Positions 56,101-63,294 of a stretch of 64,000 nt of DNA are shown piece after piece. The translations under genes and the position numbers were made by a program. The number at the start of each line of letters is the position of its first letter. Within the stretch, counting starts at the first letter, position 1. The stretch is from Pseudopedobacter sp044361595 (GTDB lineage: Bacteria; Bacteroidota; Bacteroidia; Sphingobacteriales; Sphingobacteriaceae): assembly GCA_044361595.1 (NCBI GenBank), contig JBIKIN010000009.1, positions 62,001-126,000 on the forward strand, read 5' to 3'. Below the pieces are notes generated by a model that saw only the letters and a list, made by a program, of their open reading frames with translations, was not told where the DNA came from and did no database searches.

Positions 56101-57153
56101 ATTCTTAGTCTCATCATCTGCCGAAATAACTTTAAAAGGTGTAGATGCCTGATGAACTACGTTGACACCACCATAATAAGTTGCAATCCATACCGAGCCA
56201 TTTTTATCTTCAAAAACATCGTAGATGGAATTGTGACTTAAGCTATTAATATCCGATGGTATATTTTTATAAGTTCTAACTGAATATGTGTTTGGATTTA
56301 TAATAGACAAACCTGTTTGAGTACCAATCCAAAAATTACCAGTTTTAGTTTTAATAATTTTAAAAACATCATTATTAGCTAAGCTTTGTTTATCGGCAAT
56401 GCTTTGCGTAAAATTTTTGATTAGCAATTTAGATTTTGGATTCCATACATATATTCCTTTACCTATAGTGCCTAGCCATAAATTTTGTTGATTGTCTTGT
56501 GTAATGGCGCTGATGTTTAATTCCTCAGTGCCGTTTTTAAAATTTTTAACATAAGTAATTTGATTATGATCAATACAAAACAACCCTTTATTAGAGCCAA
56601 TCCAAAGTTTATTTTCCTTATCTTGATAAATATTATTAATAATTAAACCTTTATTAGTTTTTAACAATGAGAATAATTTAAAGTCAGGTTTTCTTAGATT
56701 GTCAGTAAAAATTAAGCCATCTGACGTTCCTAGCCAAATACCTCCGTTCTTATCTTGAAAAAAATATCTTAGACCTTCTTTTTTTAAAACTCGGGTAAAG
56801 TTGTCTAACCTTTCGTTGTAAACATCTAAACCTGCAAATGATAATACCCAAATTTTGTTGTCGGCCCCTTTAAAAACTTTAATGCTATTATCTGATGAGA
56901 TAGTGGTTTTATTTTCGGGATTGTGATGATAGATTTTGAAATTTTTACCATCGTACTTGTTAAGCCCATAACTACATCCAAACCACAAAAAACCACTCTG
57001 ATCTTGTTCTATTGATAAAACGGAGCTTTGTGAAAGACCATCTTCAACGCTTAAATGATTAAACTTAACCGGACTTTGCGCAAATAGAAATTCACTTAAT
57101 AATATTAAGCAAGAAAAAAATAATTTAATACTTATTTTTTTTGAAAACATCAT
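53134..57153 (-). CDS. hybrid two-component system regulator (HTCS) of the PUL
   Basis: The start is the ATG at 57153 (or the next one at 57150); an upstream TTG frame start at 57180 falls inside the promoter -7 box. The 1339-residue protein has a signal peptide, then a long periplasmic sensor of Reg_prop propeller repeats (GLSQSSVLSIEQDQSGFLWF at the start, many NGxIWxGT-like blades), a Y_Y_Y domain, and one transmembrane helix at about 788-807. The cytosolic part holds HisKA with His833 (ISHEIRTPL), HATPase (NLLSNAFKF, DNGFGIS, GSGIGLAFSKSI), a receiver with phospho-Asp1138 (SDVKMPGKDG), and an AraC-type DNA-binding domain (VGFNDPKYFTKSFKKQFG). It senses oligosaccharide in the periplasm and activates the PUL genes next to it. 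Confidence 0.97.
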   Translation of the reverse strand: MMFSKKISIKLFFSCLILLSEFLFAQSPVKFNHLSVEDGLSQSSVLSIEQDQSGFLWFGCSYGLNKYDGKNFKIYHHNPENKTTISSDNSIKVFKGADNKIWVLSFAGLDVYNERLDNFTRVLKKEGLRYFFQDKNGGIWLGTSDGLIFTDNLRKPDFKLFSLLKTNKGLIINNIYQDKENKLWIGSNKGLFCIDHNQITYVKNFKNGTEELNISAITQDNQQNLWLGTIGKGIYVWNPKSKLLIKNFTQSIADKQSLANNDVFKIIKTKTGNFWIGTQTGLSIINPNTYSVRTYKNIPSDINSLSHNSIYDVFEDKNGSVWIATYYGGVNVVHQASTPFKVISADDETKNFNVNVISTLYQDEKNELWVGTENSGLNHLDKNLNKINVFRQDTNNPFSIKSNHVKGIVKDEKGRFWVATYKGGLNLFDQKSKKFTNFKTNPNDSTTIDANNIYSILIDSKKRFWVGTEQGLNLFNPETGQFRRSNVIEKEYKISGGFIMNLFEDSNHNLYVSNYLGLHILEVNAKQFKYIPYSTKANLSNNRINYIFEDSKKQLWIANFQGGITLFDNKKQTFKTYNTDNGLPSNDVLGILEDNNGMLWLSTSNGLSKFDVTKEVFNNYNQKDGLPSNEFNRTSCLKLQDGTLLFGNYKGLVSFNPDDIKVNLFAPAVQLTDLKLFNQSVKINDGNKLLKESISFTKEVVFDYDQNSFTLEFAALNYIQSDKNRYAYKLEGFDKEWQFGTNSSATYANLLPGNYQFLVKAANNNGVWTSSVRTLNISVLNPPWKTWWAYLLYCSIGVTIAFLLIRYVKIRTRLKQEEEIHQLKLDFFTNISHEIRTPLTLIKGPVEELILEPNQNNKESLIQVKNNTDRLLRLVNELMDFRKAEAGKLDLEVQKHNLITLLDEICHSFNGLAKNKNISLNFSTSIKELDMYFDKNQLEKVFYNLLSNAFKFTPKGGEVSISVKESATDCTVEITDNGFGISEEDQKNLFRKFFQSKLQQVEMPGSGIGLAFSKSILELHRGSITVESKQAQNGENGLSVFSVKLLKGLKHFNKHSLKESKSEENYQIVNDFDVVEDDFFIDVQEHADIQILVIEDNTEIREFIKNSLNKTYQIETAKDGTEGIEKAFEILPDIIISDVKMPGKDGLEVCKLIKTDDRTSHIPIILLTARTSHIHQLSGLENGADVYLTKPFSLYMLKLNIKNLLKVRSAMRDRFSQEMMLKPTNVIVNQADEKFLNRLMQIIEEHIDDSEFDVEQLITEVGMSKRVLYKKLSSLTNMTAADFVRSVRLKKAAMLLEDGSFNVSEVAFSVGFNDPKYFTKSFKKQFGKSPREYQNELIH

Positions 57154-57177
57154 GAAATGATTGGTCTGTAACGAATT

Positions 57178-57208
57178 CAAATCTAACTATTAAGCTTATA
57201 AATTCAAA
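57178..57208 (-). promoter_or_regulatory. consensus promoter of the HTCS gene
   Basis: On the - strand TTTG (57208-57205), exactly 19 bp, then TAGATTTG (57185-57178) match the Bacteroidota promoter consensus fully. Transcription should start a few bases before 57170, which puts the ATG at 57153 just inside the message. Confidence 0.8.
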
Positions 57209-57301
57209 TTAATTAAACAGGTTGTTATTAAATAGAAAGTAAATCAATTAACATTAAACTTTTTATAGATTTTGCGATTTTGAAACTATTGGTAACAAAA
57301 A

Positions 57302-57327
57302 AACCTCAACTGGTTAAAGCTGAGGTT
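57302..57327 (-). terminator. terminator after the thioesterase gene
   Basis: AACCTCA (57302-57308) pairs with TGAGGTT (57321-57327) around a 12-base loop. On the - strand the stem runs straight into a T7 tract, 21 bp past the stop at 57349. Confidence 0.75.
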
Positions 57328-57348
57328 CTGCATAATTATATTTTAATC

Positions 57349-57870
57349 TTACTGTTTTGCCGCCATAAACAACGCTTTTAACTCGGTAGCGTCATCAGGA
57401 TGCATTTTGCCGCCTAAAATTAAACGTAATTGTCTTCTGCGTAAGGCGCCATCAAATAATTCTTTTTCTTGTTCTGTTTCTGGTGTTATTTGAGGTACAG
57501 GAATAGTACTTCCATTTTGGTCAACTGCTACAAAAGTGTAGTAAGCTTCGTTAGATTTTACCTTTTGACCAGATGGAATATTTTCTGCCCAAACATCAAG
57601 CCTTACTTCAACAGAAGTACTGAAAGCTCTGGTTACTTTAGCATGTATGGTTACTACATCGCCTAATTTAATTGGATGTTTAAACGAAACATTATCTACC
57701 GATGCTGTTACCACAATTCTGCTACAATGTTTTTGAGCCGAAATTGCTGCGGCAATATCCATCCAATGTAATAAACGACCACCCATTAAATTGTTTAACG
57801 TATTGGTATCGTTAGGCAATACTAATTCGTTCATGGTGATGTAAGAGTTTTCCGGAGTTCTATTTTTCAT
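57349..57870 (-). CDS. hotdog-fold acyl-CoA thioesterase
   Basis: The ATG at 57870 is chosen; the longer open frame begins with a TTG. The 173-residue protein has the acyl-CoA hydrolase pattern NTLNNLMGGRLLHWMDIAAA at the start, followed by VDNVSFKHPIKLGDVVTIHA, and SNEAYYTFVAVD, where the Asn/Asp of the hotdog helix is conserved. Such enzymes hydrolyse acyl-CoA esters in the cytosol. The C-terminal 40 residues are charged and helical. It is not linked to the PUL and ends region B on its far side. Confidence 0.88.
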   Translation of the reverse strand: MKNRTPENSYITMNELVLPNDTNTLNNLMGGRLLHWMDIAAAISAQKHCSRIVVTASVDNVSFKHPIKLGDVVTIHAKVTRAFSTSVEVRLDVWAENIPSGQKVKSNEAYYTFVAVDQNGSTIPVPQITPETEQEKELFDGALRRRQLRLILGGKMHPDDATELKALFMAAKQ

Positions 57871-57929
57871 ATTTCGGATTCTAAATTTAACCAATTTGCA
57901 AAACTTTTATTTGTTCTTCGGTCTTCAAT

Positions 57930-57964
57930 GCTTTTAGCTTTTAGCCTTAAGCTTTTAGCTTTTT
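57930..57964. repeat. five-unit heptanucleotide tandem repeat
   Basis: Five consecutive 7-bp units read GCTTTTA, GCTTTTA, GCCTTAA, GCTTTTA and GCTTTTT. The array lies in the 97-bp gap between the thioesterase start and the plug-protein stop (57968). It has the same period as the longer array on the other side of that gene but another sequence. Confidence 0.75.
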
Positions 57965-57967
57965 TTA

Positions 57968-59278
57968 TTAATAATTCCTTGGAGTTCTAACAGTGTTTAA
58001 CTCGGTAAAAGCCACTAGCTCATCAAACCTACTACTAGGCGACCTGTAATAAATTAATATTTGATAATTGTTTTCTGTTTGATAAAAAGTTCCGTCAAAT
58101 TCGTGTTCATTGATGGTTTTACCGTTTGTGTCTGTCCAAACATAATGGTAATCTGTAACGCCTTGTTTTACTAATGTGTTTAATAAAAACATTTTCTGAG
58201 TAGCATTATAAGTCATTTTATATTCGGGCTTTTTTTGGTAGCTATTAAAGGCACCTAAAACATATACAAATCCATTTTCTGATGGAGGCGTTGCCTTTAG
58301 TGCAAAACTTACATTTGCATAATCGGCATCATAATCAGGGTTACTGCCATCCTGATTAAGGATAAAAAAGTTGCCATTATTATCTAATTGCGAGGAGTAA
58401 TTACCAATATTTTTACTCACATCGGCAAATAAATTAACGGTATAAATAGAGTCTTTGATGTTTTCATAAACGCCATCTGATTTAAATCTGAAACTGCGAG
58501 TATCAAACCTTCTAAACTCGTTTCCGGCTGCAAAGTCAAAAGATTGATCATCGGTATAAACCAATTGATTATTCCTGATAAAAAGTGGTCGTTTACTTTG
58601 TTGCGCAACATCTGTACGTCCGTTTTGCATCACCACCGCAGTTATTTCTTGGTAAGCGTTTTGAATATTTAAGCTGGGATGAAGAATTGAGAAATTAACT
58701 TTTTGATTTTTATCCCTACTATTTACTTGGTTAGATTGTACAATTTGCGCCTGTAAAACAACTCTAGGCTGCACTACGTAAAATCTACGTGTAAGCAACA
58801 GTTTACTAGGGTCACTATTTTCAAAAACCTTTAATAAATAATTGCCCGATAGTTTAGGTATTACCGTTAAGTTTGGAATGGTAAGTTGATAATGAGTGTA
58901 TTTTTGAAATGTATTAACAGCCGAACGGTAATTGGTTACCAAATCTTGACTAAAACTTTCTAAATAATCTAAACTAGAAATGTTTGAAGGTTTCCAGTTA
59001 ACATCGCAATGGGTAACACTATATGATAAGTTTCTAGAACCGCTACGTAAATCATCAAATTGAAGTATTAAACGATCTGAAGAACCTAAAAATATAGCCG
59101 GAAATGATTGGTCTTGTGCAGCGTTAAAAAACTCTACACTTTTAATTTCTGGAATATAATTAATGTTATCAAAAACAGCCTCCACACTTGGTGCTTGTAT
59201 AATAACTGGTCTTGGTGTTTTAGCTTTCTTTTGCGCAGCACAAGAAAATGAAAATAGCAGAATAAGCAAACCAAACAT
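57968..59278 (-). CDS. DUF5103 protein, putative type IX secretion system plug
   Basis: The start chosen is ATG 59278; a longer frame opens with TTG at 59332, but that codon overlaps the promoter -7 box. The 436-residue protein begins with a short hydrophobic segment ending LFSFSCAAQ, possibly a lipobox. The body fits DUF5103: IPEIKSVEFFNAAQDQSFPA, SVTHCDVNWKPSNISSLDYL, PRVVLQAQIVQSNQVN, and an end with YYRSPSSRFDELVAFTELNT. Members of this family have been identified as the plug that closes the SprA translocon of the T9SS from the periplasmic side. The three T9SS-sorted proteins in the window would depend on such a system. Flanking 7-bp repeat arrays are described separately. Confidence 0.85.
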   Translation of the reverse strand: MFGLLILLFSFSCAAQKKAKTPRPVIIQAPSVEAVFDNINYIPEIKSVEFFNAAQDQSFPAIFLGSSDRLILQFDDLRSGSRNLSYSVTHCDVNWKPSNISSLDYLESFSQDLVTNYRSAVNTFQKYTHYQLTIPNLTVIPKLSGNYLLKVFENSDPSKLLLTRRFYVVQPRVVLQAQIVQSNQVNSRDKNQKVNFSILHPSLNIQNAYQEITAVVMQNGRTDVAQQSKRPLFIRNNQLVYTDDQSFDFAAGNEFRRFDTRSFRFKSDGVYENIKDSIYTVNLFADVSKNIGNYSSQLDNNGNFFILNQDGSNPDYDADYANVSFALKATPPSENGFVYVLGAFNSYQKKPEYKMTYNATQKMFLLNTLVKQGVTDYHYVWTDTNGKTINEHEFDGTFYQTENNYQILIYYRSPSSRFDELVAFTELNTVRTPRNY

Positions 59279-59329
59279 TAATATTTTATTAATTTGGCTT
59301 TTAAAAATTAAATATTGCTTTTCTTTTCT

Positions 59330-59337
59330 CAAATCTA
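59330..59337 (-). promoter_or_regulatory. -7 promoter element of the DUF5103 gene
   Basis: The - strand reads TAGATTTG, identical to the -7 box of the HTCS promoter. It is 51 bp before the ATG at 59278. The place for the -33 element lies inside the heptanucleotide array, which starts 7 bp further upstream and offers no TTTG. Confidence 0.55.
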
Positions 59338-59344
59338 TATTTCT

Positions 59345-59526
59345 CTACCGTCTACCGTCTACCGATTACCGTCTACCGATTACCGTCTACCGATTACCGT
59401 CTACCGATTACCGATTACCGTCTACCGATTACCGTCTACCGATTACCATCTACCGATTACCGTCTACCGATTACCATCTACCGATTACCATCTACCGATT
59501 ACCGTCTACCGTCTACCGATTACCAG
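59345..59526. repeat. 26-unit heptanucleotide tandem array
   Basis: The 182 bp are exactly 26 units of 7 bp with consensus YTACCRW, mostly alternating CTACCGA and TTACCGT, with CTACCGT, TTACCGA, TTACCAT and one TTACCAG as variants. Units never break phase. It lies between the ABC-F stop (59549) and the DUF5103 promoter box. Open frames through it are artefacts of the 21-bp double period. It is not a CRISPR array, since there are no spacers. Confidence 0.95.
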
Positions 59527-59548
59527 CCACTAATCACCGTCTACTCAA

Positions 59549-61465
59549 TTACCCTTCCAAAACCATAATTTCTTCGGCAAGCTCTTCCCAATGTAATTGT
59601 ATTGCGCCTAATTTTTCTTTGGCTTTAGCATAACGCTCATTCACCTCGCTTAATTTTGCTGGGTTGCTATAAATCTCTTCTTTAGCTATTTCTACTTCTA
59701 AATCTTTTACAACTTTCTCTTTCTCACCTATCTCTTCTTCTAAACTTTGCAGCTGCGTGTTTAGTTTTTTCAAGTGCTTTTTCTTTTCTTCAATTTCTGA
59801 TGGCTTAGGCTCTTCCTTTTTAGGTTTTACCGCTTTTGCAGGTTTAATGCCACCAGTTTCGCCAGCCTTAGCTCGCTTGGCTTGCCATTCTTCATACTCA
59901 GCATAAGTTCCTGGGTATTCGTTAATATCTTGGTCTTCAATAAACCAAATTTTATTGGCTACGTTATCTAAAAAGTATCTATCGTGAGATACCGCAATAA
60001 ACGTACCTTCATATTGTTGTAATGCCTGTATTAAAATATTTACCGATTGAATATCTAAGTGGTTGGTAGGCTCATCCAGAATTAAGAAGTTAGAATCAGT
60101 AGTTAAAGATTTTGCCAAAGCCACCCTAGATTTTTCCCCTCCAGATAATACCCTAATCTTTTTGAAAACATCATCGCCAGTAAACAAGAAACAACCTAAA
60201 ATAGAACGTAACTCAGTATCGCTATGCTTTGGAGCAAATGATTGTAACTCTTCTAAAATAGAATTATCTAAATGCAAACTTTCTAATTGATGTTGCGCAA
60301 AAAAGGTAGTACTCACATTATGACCAGTTTCGCACATCCCTTTAAAGGTTTCGGTACCAGCAATAATTCTTAAAAGGGTCGATTTTCCTTTACCGTTTGC
60401 TCCAATCAAAGCAATTTTATCGCCTTTTTCTATTACTCCATCTGCATTGTTTAAAATATCAATAGCTGGGTAGCTTTTGTAAGCATCTTCAATTCTAACC
60501 ACATGTCTTCCAGATGGTTTAGTGAATTTAAATCTGAAATTAACCGTAGGGTTTTCGTCATCAACATCCTCCACACGCTCCATTTTATCTAAGGCTTTCA
60601 TCCTAGATTGGGCCATTTTTGCCTTACTTGCTTTGGCTCTAAAACGTTCTATTAAACGCTCTTCTTGCTTAATTTTAGCCTGCTGATTTTTAAATTCACC
60701 TTTCTGAATCTCGCCACGTAAAGCTTTCTCTTCTAAGTAAAAAGAGTAATTACCCGAGTATATGGTTAGTTTACCTTTTCTAGATTCTACAATGCGGTTC
60801 ACAATTCTATCTAAGAAATACCTATCGTGAGATACAATGACGATGGCCCCATCAAAACCGTTTAAATAAGTCTCTAACCATTTAATAGACGGTAAATCCA
60901 TGTGGTTAGTAGGCTCATCTAGCAGTAAAATATCCGGAGTTTGAAGTAGAATTTTGGCAAGCATTACACGCATACGCCATCCTCCAGAAAAAGTATTTAG
61001 AGGGCGGTGCTGATCTTCTGACGAGAATCCCAAACCTGCTAAAATCTCGTTTGCTCGGTATTCTATGCTGTATCCATCCAAAGCTTCAAACTCCATTTGC
61101 TTGTCGCTCAGTTTGTTTAAAACCTCTTCGGAATAGTCGGTTTCTAGTTTTTTTAGTAAGACCTCAATTTCATCATGCAGTTGGTTTTGGCGCTCAAAAG
61201 CTTCCATCGCCACATGTAAAATACTATGATGAGAGTCGTAAGACAATAAATCTTGGTTTAAATAGCCAATTTTTAAATCTTTAGCCATAGAAACTGTACC
61301 CATAGAAGGTTGATATTCGCCTACAATTATTTTTAATAAGGTAGATTTCCCAGTTCCATTAGCACCAATTAAACCAATTTTTTCGCCCGGTTTAATATGC
61401 CAATTAGCTTCTTCGTATAAGGCTCTAGAGCCAATTAGAAATGTTAAGTCGTTTATTGCAATCAT
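59549..61465 (-). CDS. ABC-F family ATPase (ribosome-associated type)
   Basis: The ATG at 61465 starts MIAINDLTFLIGSRALYEEA; an upstream extension would lie inside the promoter box. The 638-residue protein has two ABC domains and no membrane segment: Walker A GANGTGKST and GANGKGKST, signatures FSGGWRMR and LSGGEKSR, Walker B LLLDEPTNHMD and LILDEPTNHLD. The linker between them is the charged ABC-F helical pair (KQEERLIERFRAKASKAKMA). A Lys/Glu coiled coil ends the protein (KKHLKKLNTQLQSLEEEIGE), as in Uup-type members. ABC-F proteins act on the ribosome in translation. It is a housekeeping gene. Confidence 0.93.
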   Translation of the reverse strand: MIAINDLTFLIGSRALYEEANWHIKPGEKIGLIGANGTGKSTLLKIIVGEYQPSMGTVSMAKDLKIGYLNQDLLSYDSHHSILHVAMEAFERQNQLHDEIEVLLKKLETDYSEEVLNKLSDKQMEFEALDGYSIEYRANEILAGLGFSSEDQHRPLNTFSGGWRMRVMLAKILLQTPDILLLDEPTNHMDLPSIKWLETYLNGFDGAIVIVSHDRYFLDRIVNRIVESRKGKLTIYSGNYSFYLEEKALRGEIQKGEFKNQQAKIKQEERLIERFRAKASKAKMAQSRMKALDKMERVEDVDDENPTVNFRFKFTKPSGRHVVRIEDAYKSYPAIDILNNADGVIEKGDKIALIGANGKGKSTLLRIIAGTETFKGMCETGHNVSTTFFAQHQLESLHLDNSILEELQSFAPKHSDTELRSILGCFLFTGDDVFKKIRVLSGGEKSRVALAKSLTTDSNFLILDEPTNHLDIQSVNILIQALQQYEGTFIAVSHDRYFLDNVANKIWFIEDQDINEYPGTYAEYEEWQAKRAKAGETGGIKPAKAVKPKKEEPKPSEIEEKKKHLKKLNTQLQSLEEEIGEKEKVVKDLEVEIAKEEIYSNPAKLSEVNERYAKAKEKLGAIQLHWEELAEEIMVLEG

Positions 61466-61472
61466 TTGGGCG

Positions 61473-61480
61473 CAAAGGTA
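61473..61480 (-). promoter_or_regulatory. -7 promoter element right before the ABC-F start
   Basis: The - strand reads TACCTTTG, followed by seven bases and the ATG. If active, the transcript begins at or within a few bases of the start codon. Confidence 0.5.
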
Positions 61481-61526
61481 GCAAAAATGAGGGAGCATTT
61501 AATCCTATTTAGCCCAATTAGCCATC

Positions 61527-61925
61527 TTATTTGGTAAACTTTAATCCACAAGCCTCAATACACATTGGACTTAAAATTAGTGTGTCTTTCTTAAATTGAT
61601 AGGAATAAATGCTTGGCGATTGAGATGATTCTAATTTAAATTTAACTTTTACCTTGTTAGAGTCTAATATTTCATACTCGTTTAAGTGATCTAAATTGAA
61701 AAAGCTGGTGTTGCTAAAAATATTTCCGTTTGATGTAAAAGTTAATGTTTTAATAGGATTTTGTGAAACATCAACATATTTGCCAGATCCGTCGCCAGGG
61801 TCGGCAAGAAATTTCTTTAAAGTCCAGGTACCTGTAAATTGGTTAGTGTTTGTCTCGTTTTTATCACAAGAAAACAATAAAGAGATTACAAAAAGCAAAA
61901 GAGTAATTTGATATAAATTTTTCAT
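61527..61925 (-). CDS. small lipocalin-like lipoprotein
   Basis: This 132-residue protein has a lipoprotein signal ending VISLLFSCDKN (Cys20). The rest is a small beta-barrel-like sequence starting FTGTWTLKKFLADPGDGSGK, with alternating strands (KTLTFTSNGNIFSN, YEILDSNKVKVKF) and a C-terminal pair of cysteines (MCIEACGLKF). GTW at the first strand is the lipocalin-like signature of many Bacteroidota lipoproteins. Its ligand and role are unknown. It stands alone, divergent from pyrD. Confidence 0.7.
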   Translation of the reverse strand: MKNLYQITLLLFVISLLFSCDKNETNTNQFTGTWTLKKFLADPGDGSGKYVDVSQNPIKTLTFTSNGNIFSNTSFFNLDHLNEYEILDSNKVKVKFKLESSQSPSIYSYQFKKDTLILSPMCIEACGLKFTK

Positions 61926-61991
61926 AATTTTTTTAAACTATTACGTACCTTAATATTTTAACGATACAAGTGATTTAATAAAAAGGATGAT

Positions 61992-61999
61992 TATTTTTG
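61992..61999 (+). promoter_or_regulatory. -7 promoter element right before pyrD
   Basis: TATTTTTG fits TAnnTTTG and ends only 4 bp before the pyrD ATG at 62004, suggesting a leaderless or nearly leaderless message. No -33 TTTG at 19 bp is seen. Confidence 0.45.
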
Positions 62000-62003
62000 C
62001 GCT

Positions 62004-63023
62004 ATGTATAAACTTGTTAAGCCTATCTTTTTTCAGTTCGACCCGGAGAAAATTCATTATACCGTTACTGATTCTTTAAGTTTTCTGAATAAAATTTGGG
62101 GTTTTCCTAAGTTAATGAAAAGCTTTTATAAATTTGAAAGTAAAGTATTAGAACGTGAAGTTTTTGGTTTAAAATTTAAAAACCCAGTGGGTTTAGCTGC
62201 AGGTTTTGATAAAAACGGAGAGTTTATAGAAGAGTTTGCCAATTTTGGCTTTGGTTTTATTGAGGTTGGAACGGTTACGCCTTTGCCACAGCCTGGAAAT
62301 GATAAGCCACGTATGTTTAGATTACCTAAAGACGAAGCTTTGATTAACCGCATGGGTTTTAACAATAAAGGTGTTGATGTATTGGCCAGAAAATTAAAAA
62401 CCGTGAAGCGTGATGGTTTAATTATTGGAGGAAACATTGGAAAGAACAAAAATACGCCTAACGAAGATGCGGTAAATGATTATGTGAAATGTTTTGACGC
62501 TTTGTTTGATGTAGTTGATTATTTTGTGGTGAATGTAAGTTCGCCAAATACACCCGGACTGCGTGAATTGCAAGAAAAAGAACCTTTAATGCATATTTTA
62601 AACACCTTGCAAAAAAGGAATTTGAAGAACGATATTTCCAGACCAATTTTATTAAAAATAGCACCAGATTTAACAAACTCTCAGTTAGATGATATTGTTG
62701 AAATTGTGCAGGAAACTGAAATTGCTGGGGTTATTGCCACCAATACTACCATTTCTAGGGCTAATTTAGCAACTAGCGATTTGGTTGTAAATGAAGCTGG
62801 AGGTTTAAGTGGGAAACCTGTTAGGGATAAATCTGCTGAGGTGATTAAATATCTTTCGCAAAAATCAAATCAATCTTTTCCAATTATTGGGGTAGGAGGG
62901 ATTCACTCGGCAAAAGACGCCCAAGAAAAATTAGATGCGGGTGCTAGTTTAGTGCAAGTTTATACAGGGTTTATTTACGAAGGGCCTGGTTTGGTGAAAA
63001 GTATTCTGAAGGGCTTGGTTTAA
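62004..63023 (+). CDS. pyrD: dihydroorotate dehydrogenase (quinone), class 2
   Basis: This 339-residue protein oxidises dihydroorotate to orotate in pyrimidine synthesis and passes electrons to quinone at the inner membrane. The N-terminal amphipathic helix (MYKLVKPIFFQFDPEKIHYT) is the membrane-binding extension of class 2 enzymes. FMN-barrel motifs follow: NPVGLAAGFDKNGEF, FIEVGTVTPLPQPGNDKPR and NRMGFNNKG. The catalytic Ser is in VNVSSPNTPGLR (the class 2 marker; class 1 has Cys), and the end has IIGVGGIHSAKDAQEKLDAG. Length and motifs are normal. It is not linked to the PULs. Confidence 0.97.
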   Translation: MYKLVKPIFFQFDPEKIHYTVTDSLSFLNKIWGFPKLMKSFYKFESKVLEREVFGLKFKNPVGLAAGFDKNGEFIEEFANFGFGFIEVGTVTPLPQPGNDKPRMFRLPKDEALINRMGFNNKGVDVLARKLKTVKRDGLIIGGNIGKNKNTPNEDAVNDYVKCFDALFDVVDYFVVNVSSPNTPGLRELQEKEPLMHILNTLQKRNLKNDISRPILLKIAPDLTNSQLDDIVEIVQETEIAGVIATNTTISRANLATSDLVVNEAGGLSGKPVRDKSAEVIKYLSQKSNQSFPIIGVGGIHSAKDAQEKLDAGASLVQVYTGFIYEGPGLVKSILKGLV

Positions 63024-63171
63024 GGGGGATTTTTTCAAGCTGTTTTGGTTTATGAAAATACAAACCGAGCAGTTGAACATTCGCATCGGTTATTCTAAAC
63101 TATGCAAGCCATTCTGAACTTTGCAAGTCATCCTGAAATCCAATAACTAAATCTTTGACTTATTCAATAGG

Positions 63172-63192
63172 ATGCTGAAATAAATTCAGCAT
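63172..63192. repeat. small palindromic intergenic element
   Basis: ATGCTGAA (63172-63179) and TTCAGCAT (63185-63192) form an 8-bp stem with a 5-base loop. Nearby 63108-63135 holds imperfect copies of TCTGAA/TCCTGAA with CAT or CATC. The TTCAGCAT/ATCCTGAA style resembles dispersed REP-like palindromes of Bacteroidota genomes. It may also end the pyrD transcript. Confidence 0.4.
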
Positions 63193-63294
63193 GAACTGTG
63201 TTTAAATCCAAATAAAATTTAAAATTCTCTAAAATAATATTCTGTTTAATTCATGATTAGCCAAATTGTGCTTTATAAGGTTCCCCTGATTTGG

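Noticed and set aside
59345..59526. CRISPR array.
   Set aside because: Units are 7 bp and contiguous, with no unique spacers and no cas genes in the window.
59163..59633. Open frames on the + strand coding for YRLPSTD/YRLPITV repeats.
   Set aside because: They arise only because the 7-bp DNA array has a 21-bp (7-residue) coding period; the frames run through the start of the DUF5103 gene and the end of the ABC-F gene on the opposite strand and have no signal or start context.
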